A stretch of DNA of 34,685 nucleotides from assembly GCA_020650975.1 (NCBI GenBank), contig JAIPMN010007657.1, forward strand, positions 16,448 through 51,132, in the 5' to 3' direction. The notes under the pieces are model-generated. The model was not told the DNA's origin. It made no database searches and worked only from the letters and a program-made list of their open reading frames with translations. The stretch's first letter is position 1. Each line of letters begins with the position of its first letter. Made by a program: the position numbers and the translations under genes. The DNA is from Apostichopus californicus. Its lineage: Eukaryota > Echinodermata > Holothuroidea > Aspidochirotida > Stichopodidae. Shown piece by piece: positions 24,501 to 29,665 of this stretch.

Positions 24501-27500
24501 CATCACACCTTTATATGACAATTTGCCCTATGCAGAGCAACCAAAGACATAAAAACATGACATTTTATGTTAAAACATTTATTAAGAATACATTTGTTTT
24601 GTTTTGATCCTTTTTAAACAACATGCAGACATGATTAATGAGACTTTATCAGCATTAAGTTCAATTAAGCTAATTGGTGCAAATTTGGACTAAATGTGAC
24701 CAGCAAAATTCAATCTTAAATGCCATAAAGAATATCCCAACTTGGATGGTATTGAATTTTACCTTAAAAGTTCCCTAGATGAGAGATATAAAAATGTAAG
24801 GTTAAACGTATACAACCATTCTGTTTCATTGTCTAATGTCACAGCAATTTATGTTTTAAATTTATAGGCATCTGGACTTAAAGCCAGGGTTTTGGTGGCT
24901 GAGTCAAAGGTGAGTTGGTCTTCTTGTATCCTTCCATATCCTCATATTGAGAAGTTAATTGTTTGTAGAGAAATTAAAGATTGTATTGTAACGTGGCAAA
25001 ACTCTGTCAAATCAAGATCTGACATATTAACAAATGTTAGCTTTAAAAGGTAAAGTTTGACACTTTTGTGTTGATGTTTAGCTTGTAATATAGTTTGCTT
25101 TTACTACTTTGATAAATCCAAAAATAATTGTCACAATAGAAAAATGAAAGGGATAAACCTGGAGCATAAGCTGTATTGCTGTGAAGATGGCATTTCTGGT
25201 ATATGTATATCAATGCTGGGGAAATTCTAGCCAATAGTATTACTAGTAATGTAATGATCAGTTGTTGTGGTAAGTTCAGTACATGATACTTGAAGAGTTA
25301 TGCTTAACTAGAGTTCTCTTTGCCTTTTAATTGGGCATATTTCTAGCCAGAAGTTATGAATCTAGTATGGTCACTTGTTACAATTGGCCTATGATGCCTG
25401 ATATTCATTTTACACTTTGTAAAGCACTTAGCTAATACTTGATAAATTACGGTTGATTAAAAACTTTCCATCCATTCATTTCAGTCACAATATCTATCTT
25501 AGTTCTAGCAGGAGATAACTTGCTCCTCATGGTCATTTATTTGCCTAGTGCCAACCCAACAGATTTTATGTATTCATTTATTATTTTGCTCCCCAAAGTT
25601 ACCACAAGAGAAAGTGAAGAAGGAGTCCTCCAAAGAATCCACAGAACCACCAAAGAAGCTTACTGCGGATGAGAAGGTCCATCGTAGGGCCAAGGACAGC
25701 TTCCATTTCACAACCACAGTTCATATACTACTAAACTTCTTAGTTTTATTCACAGTACCAACACTGATTGCTTGGTATGAAAACTTGCAGTAAGTAAACA
25801 ACTGTTCTCTGTATAGGACTTGTATAAACATCTGGGATTCTTTTCTTCTATAACACTTTTGAAATGCAGCATAAACAGTACCCATGTATGTGTGCGTGTG
25901 TGTATGTATGTATGTATTTAAGATCCTCCTGCAAGCAGGAACTTGCAGGAACATTGGCTTATCAAAGCCGCAAGCTGACCAGAGTCAGTCTCTTAGATTC
26001 ATATTTTCACATCCATTTTTATGAATTGTCAATTGTCAACAACTCTGTAACTGGACGACATACATTAATCTTGGAGTGACTCGAACTGGGGACCTTATGA
26101 TTGGAAGGCACCGGCGCTAACCACTAAGCTAACACTCCTTGAACACATTAGTGGAGTCAGTTTGTAACTGGTTAAAGTGAAATAAGCTAAGAACGATCCA
26201 CAGCATTCCCCCATTTGGAATGATATTTCAAATTTTTAAAAATGGTCCAATTACTTTAAATGGATTGTGCTAACCCTAATGTGATTTTTAGGCTATCAAC
26301 CATAAGCAACCTTTCCCCCCATGTGCATATTAAGTTACTTCAACAGTACAACAAAATAATTGCTTTTTCAGTCAAAGGTATTGTGTAGTTATTAATTATA
26401 GTGATGTATTGTTAATGTATAATACCCTATTAGCAATATATGGGAAAATAAGTAACAAGAAATTACTCATAACAGTTTAAAGCAACTTAGGGTATGGCAT
26501 GTTGTGAACATGACTTTATCTACATACCTGTGGATAAACACCCCATTTGAACAAAGAAACGAAGGTGATTTAATGTTGCATTACATTGTCTTATCTATTT
26601 AGAGGTGAAAGTTAGCTAAAATGATAATAATCCATATCTGACAATATTGTGCTTCTGAAAAGTTTCAAAATGATGTATGAAGGTCTCTTCATGAAATTGA
26701 CTGATCTAATGACAGATTAATTCATAATTGGTAGATCATGCTTTTTATCAGATGAATTAAATTTGATGTTAATAGTTTATTTTGATGTAATCCATCTTGT
26801 GTTTTTTCACAAAAGGCACAATCCATTTCAAGTAGACGATATCACATTAACTGTTACTCATGTTGTATTCAATTTATTTAACTAAATGCATAGTCATGAT
26901 ATAAAGGTATTTATACATCTTTGTATCTTCCAATTATCTGATACAAATAATCTGATTCCAATAATCTGTAGCCAGTTATAAGTGACAGCCATGAAGTATT
27001 TTTACACTACATGAAAATAATATTTTTGCAAGTGCCACTCCTTGTTTAATCCAAAATCTTCATATGCCCTGACTATATGCCCCTCCCTGCCCCTACCCCA
27101 TTGAAACCCTCCTACAATCAAACCCTTCCTATCACACCCCTCCAATGTATCCTTTCACACCCCTCAATATTTACATTTCTACTTGTACTCATTTGTAGAT
27201 TTGACTTCAGGCTGAGGAATGATCCTACCCTGTATCCAGCTCTGGTTGCTTCAGTAGCAGTCATCGATATTCTGGGAAATCCAGTTCCATTGCCAAAGAA
27301 AAGGTGAGTCTTGGAAAGGGGCAAAGATTCATCTGTGACATTATGAAGGTCTCCTTGACTAAGTTTTATTCGGCCATCAGAGATCATATAGCTGTTTTTA
27401 TTTGGTACAGAGTCCTGTCCATGTATAGTGGAACATTTGTATAATATGTGGGGTTAACTTGTTGAGACATAGAGATGCATTTAATATAGCTGAACAATAT

Positions 27501-28076
27501 TTGATACTCTTGGGAAAGCAACCTACATAGCATGTACCATTGCCTATAAGACTTCCAGAGCGTAACACGACCCACAATATTCTAGCTGTCCATGGCCCAA
27601 GGTATGTAGCACTCGCATCTTTGTCCAAGTCTACTTTTCTCTGTCACAGTTGATGACATTAAGTCTACCCCCCTGCCTGTGAAACTCTGCATATAAGTTG
27701 TTGTATTCCAGTGTCATAAATGCTGCTTTAAACTTATGAGGAATGGGATCTCTCTGATAACTAGGTGGATTAAGTCCAGGTGATCTACACATGGACCCTT
27801 AATTTGACAAGGGATTAGAAAGTGTATATTTCAACATACACAGTCGTTATACATATGTATTATACTTGCAAATCACGTGTGTAACAGATTGAAACATTTC
27901 CACCATCTGTTTGAACACTTTTTTCTTCTCTTTACAGCAAACTTGTAAGGCCAGTCTCGTGGATTTTGTATTTTTTCACCCTACTGATGGTCCTGTATGC
28001 GATAGAATCTGTCTACCGATGTGTGTACTTCTTATCAGCAAGCATATTACTATTATCATTCCTTCAACTGGTTTAA
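29..28076 (+). CDS. PGAP1: GPI inositol-deacylase PGAP1, 3' three quarters (17 exons, partial)
   Basis: PGAP1 is an ER multi-pass membrane lipase that removes the acyl chain from the inositol of GPI anchors soon after they are attached to proteins. I joined 17 exons by GT-AG sites and phase: 29-109, 2684-2821, 3757-3809, 5035-5101, 5597-5705, 8084-8403, 8714-8789, 9859-9987, 10628-10845, 17510-17603, 18580-18670, 19491-19664, 21263-21416, 24868-24909, 25599-25789, 27199-27303, 27938-28076. They give 2181 bases, 726 codons plus TAA, with no internal stop. Recognition is from memory of human PGAP1: the block LLSVGGGHRD, then DHQCIVWCKELVLATKRALF (human [20 protein letters not shown]), then IVRFYGH and a C-terminal series of about seven hydrophobic segments. 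The catalytic serine exons lie left of the window. The family is about 920 residues in human, so about three quarters is present. Confidence 0.93.
110..2683 (+). other. PGAP1 intron 1
   Basis: After the exon array, AT-rich intron sequence follows. A two-copy direct duplication (1986-2038 and 2091-2143, 105 bp apart) shares the core TGTAGTATTGAGTTCCA. A G-rich tract with a run of about twelve G lies at 2474-2500. Short ORFs at 2314-2778 show no recognisable protein, except that the last overlaps the next exon in a different frame. Nothing else was recognised. Confidence 0.6.
2684..2821 (+). CDS. PGAP1: PGAP1 exon 2 of the window
   Basis: The acceptor is CTCTACTGTAG and the donor GTAAGT, with phase 0 at both ends (46 codons). 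It opens YWKANQEALNHVTLLSVGGG and continues HRDIMVKSAATDL, matching human PGAP1 YWILNARHINLTTLSVAGG then FRDYQVRSGLTFL. An in-frame TAG forms the acceptor itself, which fixes the exon start. This is the last part of the alpha/beta hydrolase region, close to where the catalytic histidine is expected. Confidence 0.92.
2822..3756 (+). other. PGAP1 intron 2
   Basis: AT-rich intron that holds the 9-bp microsatellite at 3414-3652 and a short GTT run near 2953. Nothing else recognised. Confidence 0.7.
3414..3652. repeat. 9-bp AT microsatellite in PGAP1 intron 2
   Basis: About 26 copies of TATTTCATA and variants (TATTTTGAA, TATTTGTATA). Because 9 is a multiple of 3, all frames stay open, which creates spurious ORFs such as ISYISYISY repeats. 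No coding meaning. Confidence 0.93.
3757..3809 (+). CDS. PGAP1: PGAP1 exon 3 of the window
   Basis: A 53-bp exon between TTTTAACAG and GTAAGT, entering in phase 0 and leaving in phase 2. It encodes SMSVPHVWLAADHQCIV and TG of a split Trp codon. Human PGAP1 has SAVPKTWVSTDHLSIVW here. The conserved DH...IVW block is among the clearest family signatures in the window. The DH histidine is a plausible catalytic-triad member of the lipase (inference). Confidence 0.92.
4190..4230 (+). repeat. Short interstitial telomere-like (TTAGGG) tract
   Basis: TTAGGG occurs at 4195-4200, 4203-4208 and 4215-4220, with a variant TTAGGA at 4221-4226 and short spacers of TTAGGG-like sequence. The motif matches the telomere repeat of most deuterostomes. 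The tract is only about 40 bp, so chance or repair-linked insertion are both possible. Confidence 0.6.
4617..4968. repeat. 52-bp minisatellite, ~6.6 copies
   Basis: The marker CTCCAT recurs at 4626, 4678, 4730, 4782, 4834, 4886 and 4938, exactly 52 bp apart. The unit contains ATAAACTAAAAGATGGTATG and TTTAACTCAATCTATCTCC. Copies are more than 90% alike. It ends about 65 bp before the exon 4 acceptor and does not include any exon sequence. Confidence 0.95.
5035..5101 (+). CDS. PGAP1: PGAP1 exon 4 of the window
   Basis: A 67-bp exon after TCTTTGCCAG, ending at a slightly weak donor GTTAGT. It completes the split Trp and encodes CKELVLATKRALFDMIDPKT then SL, matching human [22 protein letters not shown]. 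It leaves in phase 0. It lies directly after the 52-bp minisatellite at 4617-4968. Confidence 0.92.
5597..5705 (+). CDS. PGAP1: PGAP1 exon 5 of the window
   Basis: A 109-bp exon after ATTGTTTTAG. It encodes ISEDAEHRMNVFRYHFTDHS then GSKVYQGHAEDTINFS and one base of the next codon; human has KKKLSVLYHHFIRHP in this region. The donor reads CAG|GTTATA, a weak site. The last 22 bases and the donor are the seed of a 44-bp tandem array that continues into the intron. Confidence 0.88.
5684..5995 (+). repeat. 44-bp tandem array seeded on the exon 5 donor
   Basis: GAAGATACCATTAACTTCTC recurs at 5684 (inside exon 5), 5732, 5776, 5820, 5864, 5908 and 5952. Spacing is 48 then 44 bp. Each unit repeats the last 22 exon bases plus the donor-like CAGGTTAT and about 20 intron bases. 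Donor-like GT is kept in most copies; later copies vary (TCGGTT, CTGGTT). Confidence 0.95.
6195..6660. repeat. Two- to three-copy repeat carrying AGGTCA triplets
   Basis: Two diverged copies (about 6195-6355 and 6356-6490) share GGATGGAC.TCAAACTT, GGCTGCTATTGTTT and GCTGGGAT.AAGGTC, and a partial third follows near 6590. Each full copy has three AGGTCA-type half-sites spaced by 4 bp: 6302-6307, 6312-6317, 6322-6327, and 6446-6451 (AGGTCG), 6456-6461, 6466-6471. This looks like a dispersed-repeat family; the family name is not known to me. Confidence 0.75.
7205..7790. repeat. 122-bp tandem array in PGAP1 intron 5
   Basis: ACATAAATCAAGC recurs at 7251, 7372, 7494, 7616 and 7739, a period of 121-123 bp. 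The unit includes GAGGGCCTTTATACATTC, TTTGCCCGTCTGAAGATG and a CAATCAATCAG run. Copies are highly alike, so the array is fairly young. No coding content. Confidence 0.93.
8084..8403 (+). CDS. PGAP1: PGAP1 exon 6 of the window, lumenal region
   Basis: The longest exon (320 bp), between TTCTTCAACAG and GTGAGT. It opens on a split Asp codon and encodes a lumenal stretch that includes DSRLHIAASNKDKITYYLFP, GFVATTKIPAARWIFLCTKA and EEGIDITKRGRVVPPFKASV, ending VLSGKG in phase 0. Human PGAP1 shows the same order: VAYNESEKIYFTFPL, then [20 protein letters not shown]. The open frame continues 96 bases past the donor to 8499, but the GTGAGT donor and the next exon's phase put the end at 8403. Confidence 0.92.
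8404..8713 (+). other. PGAP1 intron 6
   Basis: A 310-bp AT-rich intron. The first 96 bases stay open in the exon 6 frame to a TGA at 8497-8499. Nothing else is seen. Confidence 0.7.
8714..8789 (+). CDS. PGAP1: PGAP1 exon 7 of the window
   Basis: A 76-bp exon after TTTTTATAG with donor GTAAGG. It encodes GVINAEMYDYEDGNAVVTLP then PFFSL, and leaves in phase 1. It matches the human segment that ends IQLPVTHLFSF. Assignment rests on phase, splice sites and position between two well-recognised exons. Confidence 0.85.
8790..9858 (+). other. PGAP1 intron 7
   Basis: Carries the minus-strand retrocopy at 8929-9332. The remainder (9348-9858) is AT-rich intron with nothing recognised. Confidence 0.65.
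8929..9332 (-). mobile_element. 5'-truncated processed retrocopy with poly(A) and 15-bp target duplication
   Basis: Read on the minus strand, an AATAAA (TTTATT at 8959-8964) is followed 16 bases later by an A run of about 14 (8929-8942). The insert is flanked by TTGTTGCCTGGTTCT (8914-8928) and TTGTTGTCTGGTTCT (9333-9347), 14 of 15 identical. This is the signature of LINE-driven retroposition of a polyadenylated transcript. The ~390-bp body is AT-rich, resembles a 3' UTR, and has only a 66-codon ORF with no recognisable product, so the source gene is unknown. Confidence 0.8.
9859..9987 (+). CDS. PGAP1: PGAP1 exon 8 of the window
   Basis: A 129-bp exon after TTTCCTGCAG with donor GTTAGT. It encodes QPQTVMNVTGESYISMVLED then FTSVSTAYVAELVHVMCPSD, corresponding loosely to human [20 protein letters not shown]. 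It leaves in phase 1. MNVT is a potential N-glycosylation site, consistent with a lumenal location. Confidence 0.85.
9988..10627 (+). other. PGAP1 intron 8
   Basis: A 640-bp intron with a C-rich tract near 10305-10330. No repeat or gene recognised. Confidence 0.65.
10628..10845 (+). CDS. PGAP1: PGAP1 exon 9 of the window
   Basis: A 218-bp exon after CACTTCTGCAG, ending at a strong donor CAG|GTGAGT. It encodes KINSTLRFEVPWKEEDTFSV and later RCQYAVTLRYSHKEGYGQ, matching human IYRLHIPWSYEDSLTIA and CRYEVTVKTSFSQILGQ. It leaves in phase 0. The last ~110 bases, the donor and ~20 intron bases are repeated three more times immediately downstream. Confidence 0.93.
10735..11289 (+). repeat. 130-bp tandem array seeded on the exon 9 donor
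   Basis: The donor CAG|GTGAGTGC recurs at 10846, 10976, 11106 and 11236, exactly 130 bp apart. Each unit repeats the last ~110 bases of exon 9, its donor and about 20 intron bases; a partial fifth copy ends near 11289. Copies differ at only a few positions, so the expansion is recent. In the copies the sequence before TGCTGATAATGAGAG has diverged slightly from the exon (CCCAAT for CCCAAA). Confidence 0.97.
11585..12030. repeat. Diverged two-copy duplication, 242 bp apart, with acceptor-like ends
   Basis: Copies share CTATTTGT..AAAG, GA.AGAAATAGA-like sequence, then TCTTC(T)TTCCAG TGCCATT and GTCAGTCTTT.TAGT. Acceptor-like AGs lie at 11696-11697 and 11938-11939. After the first, one frame stays open for about 60 codons (AIASSVFVVKSGLLMTSG...); after the second it stops after about 20. 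No protein is recognised, so I call a duplication and not an exon. Confidence 0.5.
12733..12749 (-). terminator. Candidate poly(A) signals of the nested gene
   Basis: On the minus strand AATAAA occurs at 12733-12738 and 12744-12749, about 430 bases past the stop codon of the nested gene. They are the clearest pair of hexamers noted on that side. Assignment is inference. Confidence 0.35.
13176..14138 (-). CDS. Nested single-exon gene, unknown 320-residue basic, serine-rich protein
   Basis: An intact 320-codon frame on the strand opposite to PGAP1, wholly inside its intron 9. The start codon sits in an ideal context (CGCCATGGAA) at 14138. I do not recognise the family. The protein is hydrophilic with no signal peptide or membrane segment. 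Residues 1-60 are Ser/Thr/Asn-rich. KVKRFIIQRRQSLPP (69-83) and RRIKKSAS (46-53) are basic, possible nuclear-localisation patches. Residues 150-168 (GRPSRSGWKLAFYDGVPDK) are the only compact aromatic block and look like a conserved motif. Residues 171-230 are highly charged and probably helical (EEAKRRQELRQMEQDLEE). A Lys/Pro-rich tail ends KSLDARMFVK. A 320-codon open frame in such AT-rich DNA is very unlikely by chance. Untranslated 5' exons are possible. Confidence 0.8.
   Translation of the reverse strand: METENDYISNKNTDSQSPTDGNKYNQDAFQNYASSEKSTTSIPESRRIKKSASTTSLYRRQNVTKGQSKVKRFIIQRRQSLPPVRVRTMRNSDLRTSANSYIQDGSQHDIFTNQTVRDQRIATFPDHMASPVIEMAYRTLHTHTEPLLKGRPSRSGWKLAFYDGVPDKRIYSEKDRETRRHSREEIKDYLLVEEAKRRQELRQMEQDLEENTTNSERSKQMVFHRQMKNYEFSEMDKPSLKLSDQSSETPASSSSFEMKPDVRQYRKITADPFSSFLTDKLEKLSKLPELPKTAEMPKRAVKFQLNRKRSKSLDARMFVK
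15330..15700. repeat. Two-copy ~209-bp duplication
   Basis: TTTCACTGGTGGTTGTGTAT appears near 15344 and 15553, followed in both copies by CACATGAGT.TATGTTCT.CTG.TGGTAT. Inside the first copy a ~50-bp unit (ATGCTCCAATGATGGTTTT) is itself doubled at about 15418 and 15468. The ORFs across it are low-complexity products of the repeat. Confidence 0.75.
16793..17014 (+). other. Possible alternative terminal exon within intron 9
   Basis: After an acceptor-like AGTTCCCATTTCAG (ends 16792), one frame stays open for 72 codons: IYNFYVLVTTTQSSGQITGM, a Pro/Ser-rich middle, and a hydrophobic end VILLLGCSIFYFSCF before a stop. It would join exon 9 in phase 0. FYVLVTTTQSSGQI loosely resembles the exon 9 end YAVTLRYSHKEGYGQI. 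This may be chance; no family was recognised. Confidence 0.2.
17510..17603 (+). CDS. PGAP1: PGAP1 exon 10 of the window, start of membrane domain
   Basis: A 94-bp exon after TCTCTTTTCAG with donor GTAAGT. It encodes IVRFYGHTIPTLLSIIVVLA then ASFQLKHLYAD; human has [25 protein letters not shown]. The hydrophobic TLLSIIVVLAASF is the first of the C-terminal membrane segments. It leaves in phase 1. The preceding intron is the longest of the gene and holds a nested gene. Confidence 0.93.
17604..18579 (+). other. PGAP1 intron 10
   Basis: AT-rich intron with the 29-bp array at 18236-18487 close to its 3' end. A 73-codon minus ORF at 17966-18187 has no recognisable product. Confidence 0.65.
18236..18487. 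repeat. ~29-bp minisatellite, ~9 copies
   Basis: The unit is TTTTGAAATTTGCAACAGAA plus AAACTTAAG, with alternating variants (TTTAAAAAG spacer, ATTCGC for TTTGC). It lies 92 bp upstream of the exon 11 acceptor. Each copy carries an acceptor-like TTGCAACAG, so it multiplies weak decoy acceptors near a real one. Confidence 0.92.
18580..18670 (+). CDS. PGAP1: PGAP1 exon 11 of the window
   Basis: A 91-bp exon after TTTCTTTCCAG with donor GTAAGA. It encodes KPLEDISKLHDLYCKPYIVV then PPIALFRAIV, with a short hydrophobic stretch. Entry phase 1 and exit phase 2 fit both neighbours. A 29-bp minisatellite ends about 90 bases upstream of the acceptor. Confidence 0.88.
18671..19490 (+). other. PGAP1 intron 11
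   Basis: An 820-bp AT-rich intron. No repeat, RNA or gene recognised. Confidence 0.65.
19491..19664 (+). CDS. PGAP1: PGAP1 exon 12 of the window, membrane segment
   Basis: A 174-bp exon after TGGTAACAG with donor GTAAGT. It encodes NEALESSYDFRILSEQG followed by the membrane helix FFNFLPLVMFLLSYGLCALL, then a basic, Trp-rich loop (GGRLWKWWKK). It exits in phase 2. It matches the human stretch around PLISLILFLFGTCTAYW. Confidence 0.9.
19665..21262 (+). other. PGAP1 intron 12
   Basis: The first half is a purine-rich minisatellite (19765-20412). The second half (20413-21262) is AT-rich with a meaningless 72-codon ORF at 20641-20859. Confidence 0.65.
19765..20412 (+). repeat. ~38-bp purine-rich minisatellite, ~16 copies
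   Basis: The unit is GGGCTGGGGGAAGTTAAAGG plus AAAACAAAATGTTTAATTA. The length varies by copy because G and A runs gain or lose bases. The + strand is strongly purine-biased (G/A-rich with few C). A block of several units (19940-20060) is repeated near 20140-20260, which suggests a multi-unit duplication. Confidence 0.92.
21263..21416 (+). CDS. PGAP1: PGAP1 exon 13 of the window, membrane segment
   Basis: A 154-bp exon after TTTTGACCCAG with donor GTAGGT. It encodes GELSLDMFKTTKAQESSRLW then a long Gly/Ala-rich helix, PIAVVGGTMALAVGTCGAVA followed by IIFTSVIVGFK. Human has [20 protein letters not shown] here. It exits in phase 0. The next intron carries the DIRS-type fossil. Confidence 0.9.
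21532..21782. repeat. Left ~250-bp direct repeat of the fossil
   Basis: Runs from TTATTTCAAAATATCAGACT to GCATCAGATGTGCTTGCTCT. The pair at 24061-24321 shares TTCATCAGAGATTTTGCTGA and CAAGTCAA.CACCCTACTG. The gag-like frame reads a few codons into this repeat on the minus strand. Confidence 0.88.
21765..23367 (-). pseudogene. DIRS-type gag-like coding region, broken
   Basis: The N-terminal part has a cysteine cluster (CINCSMF...CPKCRTCTRL...CLVC) typical of the first ORF of DIRS-like elements, followed by an Arg/Pro/Glu-rich linker. The C-terminal part carries RTPAQRKLEELLVDVDTAAR and a later LLLLGPLVRLAYDQFARVA, phrases I associate with DIRS gag-like proteins that databases often label LAP2alpha-like. 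The coding region is interrupted in about two places and is a fossil. Recognition is from memory. Confidence 0.65.
23941..23960. repeat. Short perfect hairpin in the fossil's leader
   Basis: TGACCGG (23941-23947) and CCGGTCA (23954-23960) are a perfect 7-bp inverted pair with a 6-base loop GGGTGT. The role is unknown. Confidence 0.6.
24061..24321. repeat. Right ~250-bp direct repeat of the fossil
   Basis: Partner of 21532-21782 in the same orientation, differing by scattered substitutions and a ~10-bp insertion near 24284. No short target duplication was found outside the pair. Confidence 0.88.
24868..24909 (+). CDS. PGAP1: PGAP1 exon 14 of the window (42 bp)
   Basis: A small phase 0-0 exon of 14 codons between TTTTAAATTTATAG and GTGAGT, encoding ASGLKARVLVAESK. 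It begins the cytosolic or lumenal loop between two membrane segments; human has VVHLQASLTTF here. Its small size and 3.4-kb upstream intron make it a candidate for skipping, which would keep frame. Confidence 0.8.
24910..25598 (+). other. PGAP1 intron 14
   Basis: A 689-bp intron. Nothing recognised beyond AT-rich sequence. Confidence 0.65.
25599..25789 (+). CDS. PGAP1: PGAP1 exon 15 of the window
   Basis: A 191-bp exon after TGCTCCCCAAAG; the donor is CA|GTAAGT. A lysine/glutamate-rich loop (LPQEKVKKESSKESTEPPKK) is followed by LTADEKVHRRAKDSFHFTTT and the helix ILLNFLVLFTVPTLIAWYEN. Human has [20 protein letters not shown] then TWIVLLSMPSLIYWLKNLR. The acceptor has an unusual AAAG end rather than YAG, but the frame and homology support it. 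Confidence 0.9.
25790..27198 (+). other. PGAP1 intron 15
   Basis: Carries the SINE at 25885-26138. The remainder (26139-27198) is AT-rich with a C-rich stretch at 27075-27165. No gene seen. Confidence 0.65.
25885..26138 (-). mobile_element. tRNA-derived SINE in PGAP1 intron 15
   Basis: On the minus strand the head (26138-26073) reads GGAGTGTTAGCTTAGTGGTT then AGCGCCGGTGCCTTCCAATC and ends AGTTCGAGTCACTCC. It has an A-box-like TAGCTTAGTGGTTAGC, a B-box-like GTTCGAGTC, a pairing GGAGTG...CACTCC end, and a CTTCCAA loop as in glycine tRNA (UCC). A body of about 150 bp follows and ends in a simple tail of TACATACATACACACAC (25889-25920). The body contains a perfect 8-bp hairpin, CCTGCAAG / CTTGCAGG, at 25928-25949. 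No target duplication is evident. Confidence 0.75.
27199..27303 (+). CDS. PGAP1: PGAP1 exon 16 of the window
   Basis: A 105-bp exon after CTCATTTGTAG with donor GTGAGT. It encodes FDFRLRNDPTLYPALVASVA then VIDILGNPVPLPKK, matching human [20 protein letters not shown] then MAILGNT. It exits in phase 2. Confidence 0.92.
27304..27937 (+). other. PGAP1 intron 16
   Basis: A 634-bp intron. Short minus-strand ORFs at 27384-27628 show no recognisable product; nothing else seen. Confidence 0.65.
27938..28076 (+). CDS. PGAP1: PGAP1 terminal exon with stop codon
   Basis: The acceptor is TCTCTTTACAG and TAA is at 28074-28076. It encodes SKLVRPVSWILYFFTLLMVL then YAIESVYRCVYFLSASILLL and SFLQLV, two closely spaced hydrophobic segments at the extreme C terminus. 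Human PGAP1 ends in the same way ([20 protein letters not shown] to the C-terminal membrane segment), so the protein end looks complete. Confidence 0.9.
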
Positions 28077-28844
28077 ACCAATGGACGAATCCTCTGCAGT
28101 ACAGGCAGGCATCATCTACTTTCACTAGTTTTCATGCACTATGAATATTCATAGATCCTTTGTTCATCTCCAAGACTTAGTCCTTTTTCCGTAAATGTAT
28201 CATTTATACTTTTTTCATGTATTGCTTAGTACCTGTGTCTCCATATGGTTTAAATGAACATTAAGGGAGAATGCTGGTATTTGCAAAAGCATAAATTTTA
28301 AGCTGACAAATGTGACTCATTTTACATTTACATTAACATTCTACTTACATTTCAGTTTTTTTCAGAACATAACACACAAGATTGTTGAGTAATTGACTGT
28401 GCCTTATAAGCAAAACTACTGTATGAAAAAACAACCCAAGTGCTCTTTTGTAAATGTTTGTATGGTTTAAAAAAGTTCCTATCTCAAAATTACATGTTTT
28501 TGTAAGTTTATTATGAGCTTGAAACAATGGTGCTTGGACTATTACAGATGTGGAGTAGCATCAGTAGAGATACATGCCAATAGTTGATACATTACAGCAA
28601 ACTGAGACAGTTTCCAGCAGTATCTCAATGTAGCTCTCTCTCCATTATCATCATCTATGTCTGACAGATTGTTGAATTGAGAGAGGAACTGTAATACCAC
28701 CTAACTAACAAGAAGAAATGGACTTGAATTCAGGTTGTTTGAACACTGTAAAGTTTAGATTACTTAGCATTGAATATGTTTAATACAATTCAAATTAGTT
28801 AAATGAGAACATCACAGATCTGCTATTGTACCATTTTGTGCATA

Positions 28845-29665
28845 TTCTAGTCTGTTGTACTATCATAGATCTATTCTAGTCTGATGTATTACCATAGATC
28901 TATTCTAGTCTGATGTATTACCATAGATCTATTCTAGTCTGATGTATTACCATAGATCTATTCTGGTCTGATGTATTACAATAGATCTATTCTGGTCTAC
29001 TCAATTACCATAGATCAATTCTGGTCTGACACAATACTATAGTTGTATTCTGATCTGATGTATTACCATAGATCTATTCTAGTCTGATGTACTATCATAG
29101 ATCTATTCTAGTCTGATGTATTACCATAGATCTATTCTGGTCTGATGTATTACCATAGATCTATTCTGGTCTGATGTATTACCATAGATCTATTCTGGTC
29201 TGATGTATTACCATAGATCTATTCTGGTCTGATGTATTGATAGATCTGTTCTGGTCTGATGTATTACCATAGATCTATTCTGGTCTGATGTATTACCATA
29301 GATCTATTCTGGTCTGATGTATTACCATAGATCTATTCTGGTCTGATGTATTACCATAGATCTATTCTGGTCTGATGTATTGATAGATCTGTTCTGGTCT
29401 GATGTATTACCATAGATCTATTCTGGTCTGATGTATTACCATAGATCTATTCTGGTCTGATGTATTACCATAGATCTATTCTGGTCTGATGTATTACCAT
29501 AGATCTATTCTAGTCTGATGTATTGATAGATCTGTTCTGGTCTGATGTATTACCATAGATCTATTCTGGTCTGATGTATTACAATAGATCTATTCTGGTC
29601 TGCTCAATACTATAGATGTATTCTATTCTGATGTATTACCATAGACCTATTCTGGTCTGACATAA
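28845..29665. repeat. 29-bp minisatellite, ~28 copies, with 143-bp higher order
   Basis: The unit is CATAGATCTATTCTGGTCTG plus ATGTATTAC. Edge copies are more diverged (CTACTCAATTACC, GACACAATACTATAG variants), as is usual for tandem arrays. A shorter variant unit (GATGTATTGATAGATCTGTT) recurs at 29231, 29374 and 29517, exactly 143 bp apart, so multi-unit blocks were copied. It may lie in the PGAP1 3' UTR. Confidence 0.95.

Larger units (their letters stand above)
21417..24867 (+). other. PGAP1 intron 13
   Basis: A 3.45-kb intron that carries the DIRS-type fossil and its flanking direct repeats (21532-24321). The stretch 24322-24867 is AT-rich with nothing recognised. Confidence 0.7.

Noticed and set aside
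26073-26138. Functional tRNA gene
   Set aside because: The region is only about 66 bases, the T arm pairs poorly and the structure is degenerate. A SINE body and simple tail follow, so it is a SINE head.
28845-29665. CRISPR-like regular 29-bp repeat array
   Set aside because: The repeats are head to tail with no unique spacers, in a eukaryotic genome: an ordinary minisatellite.
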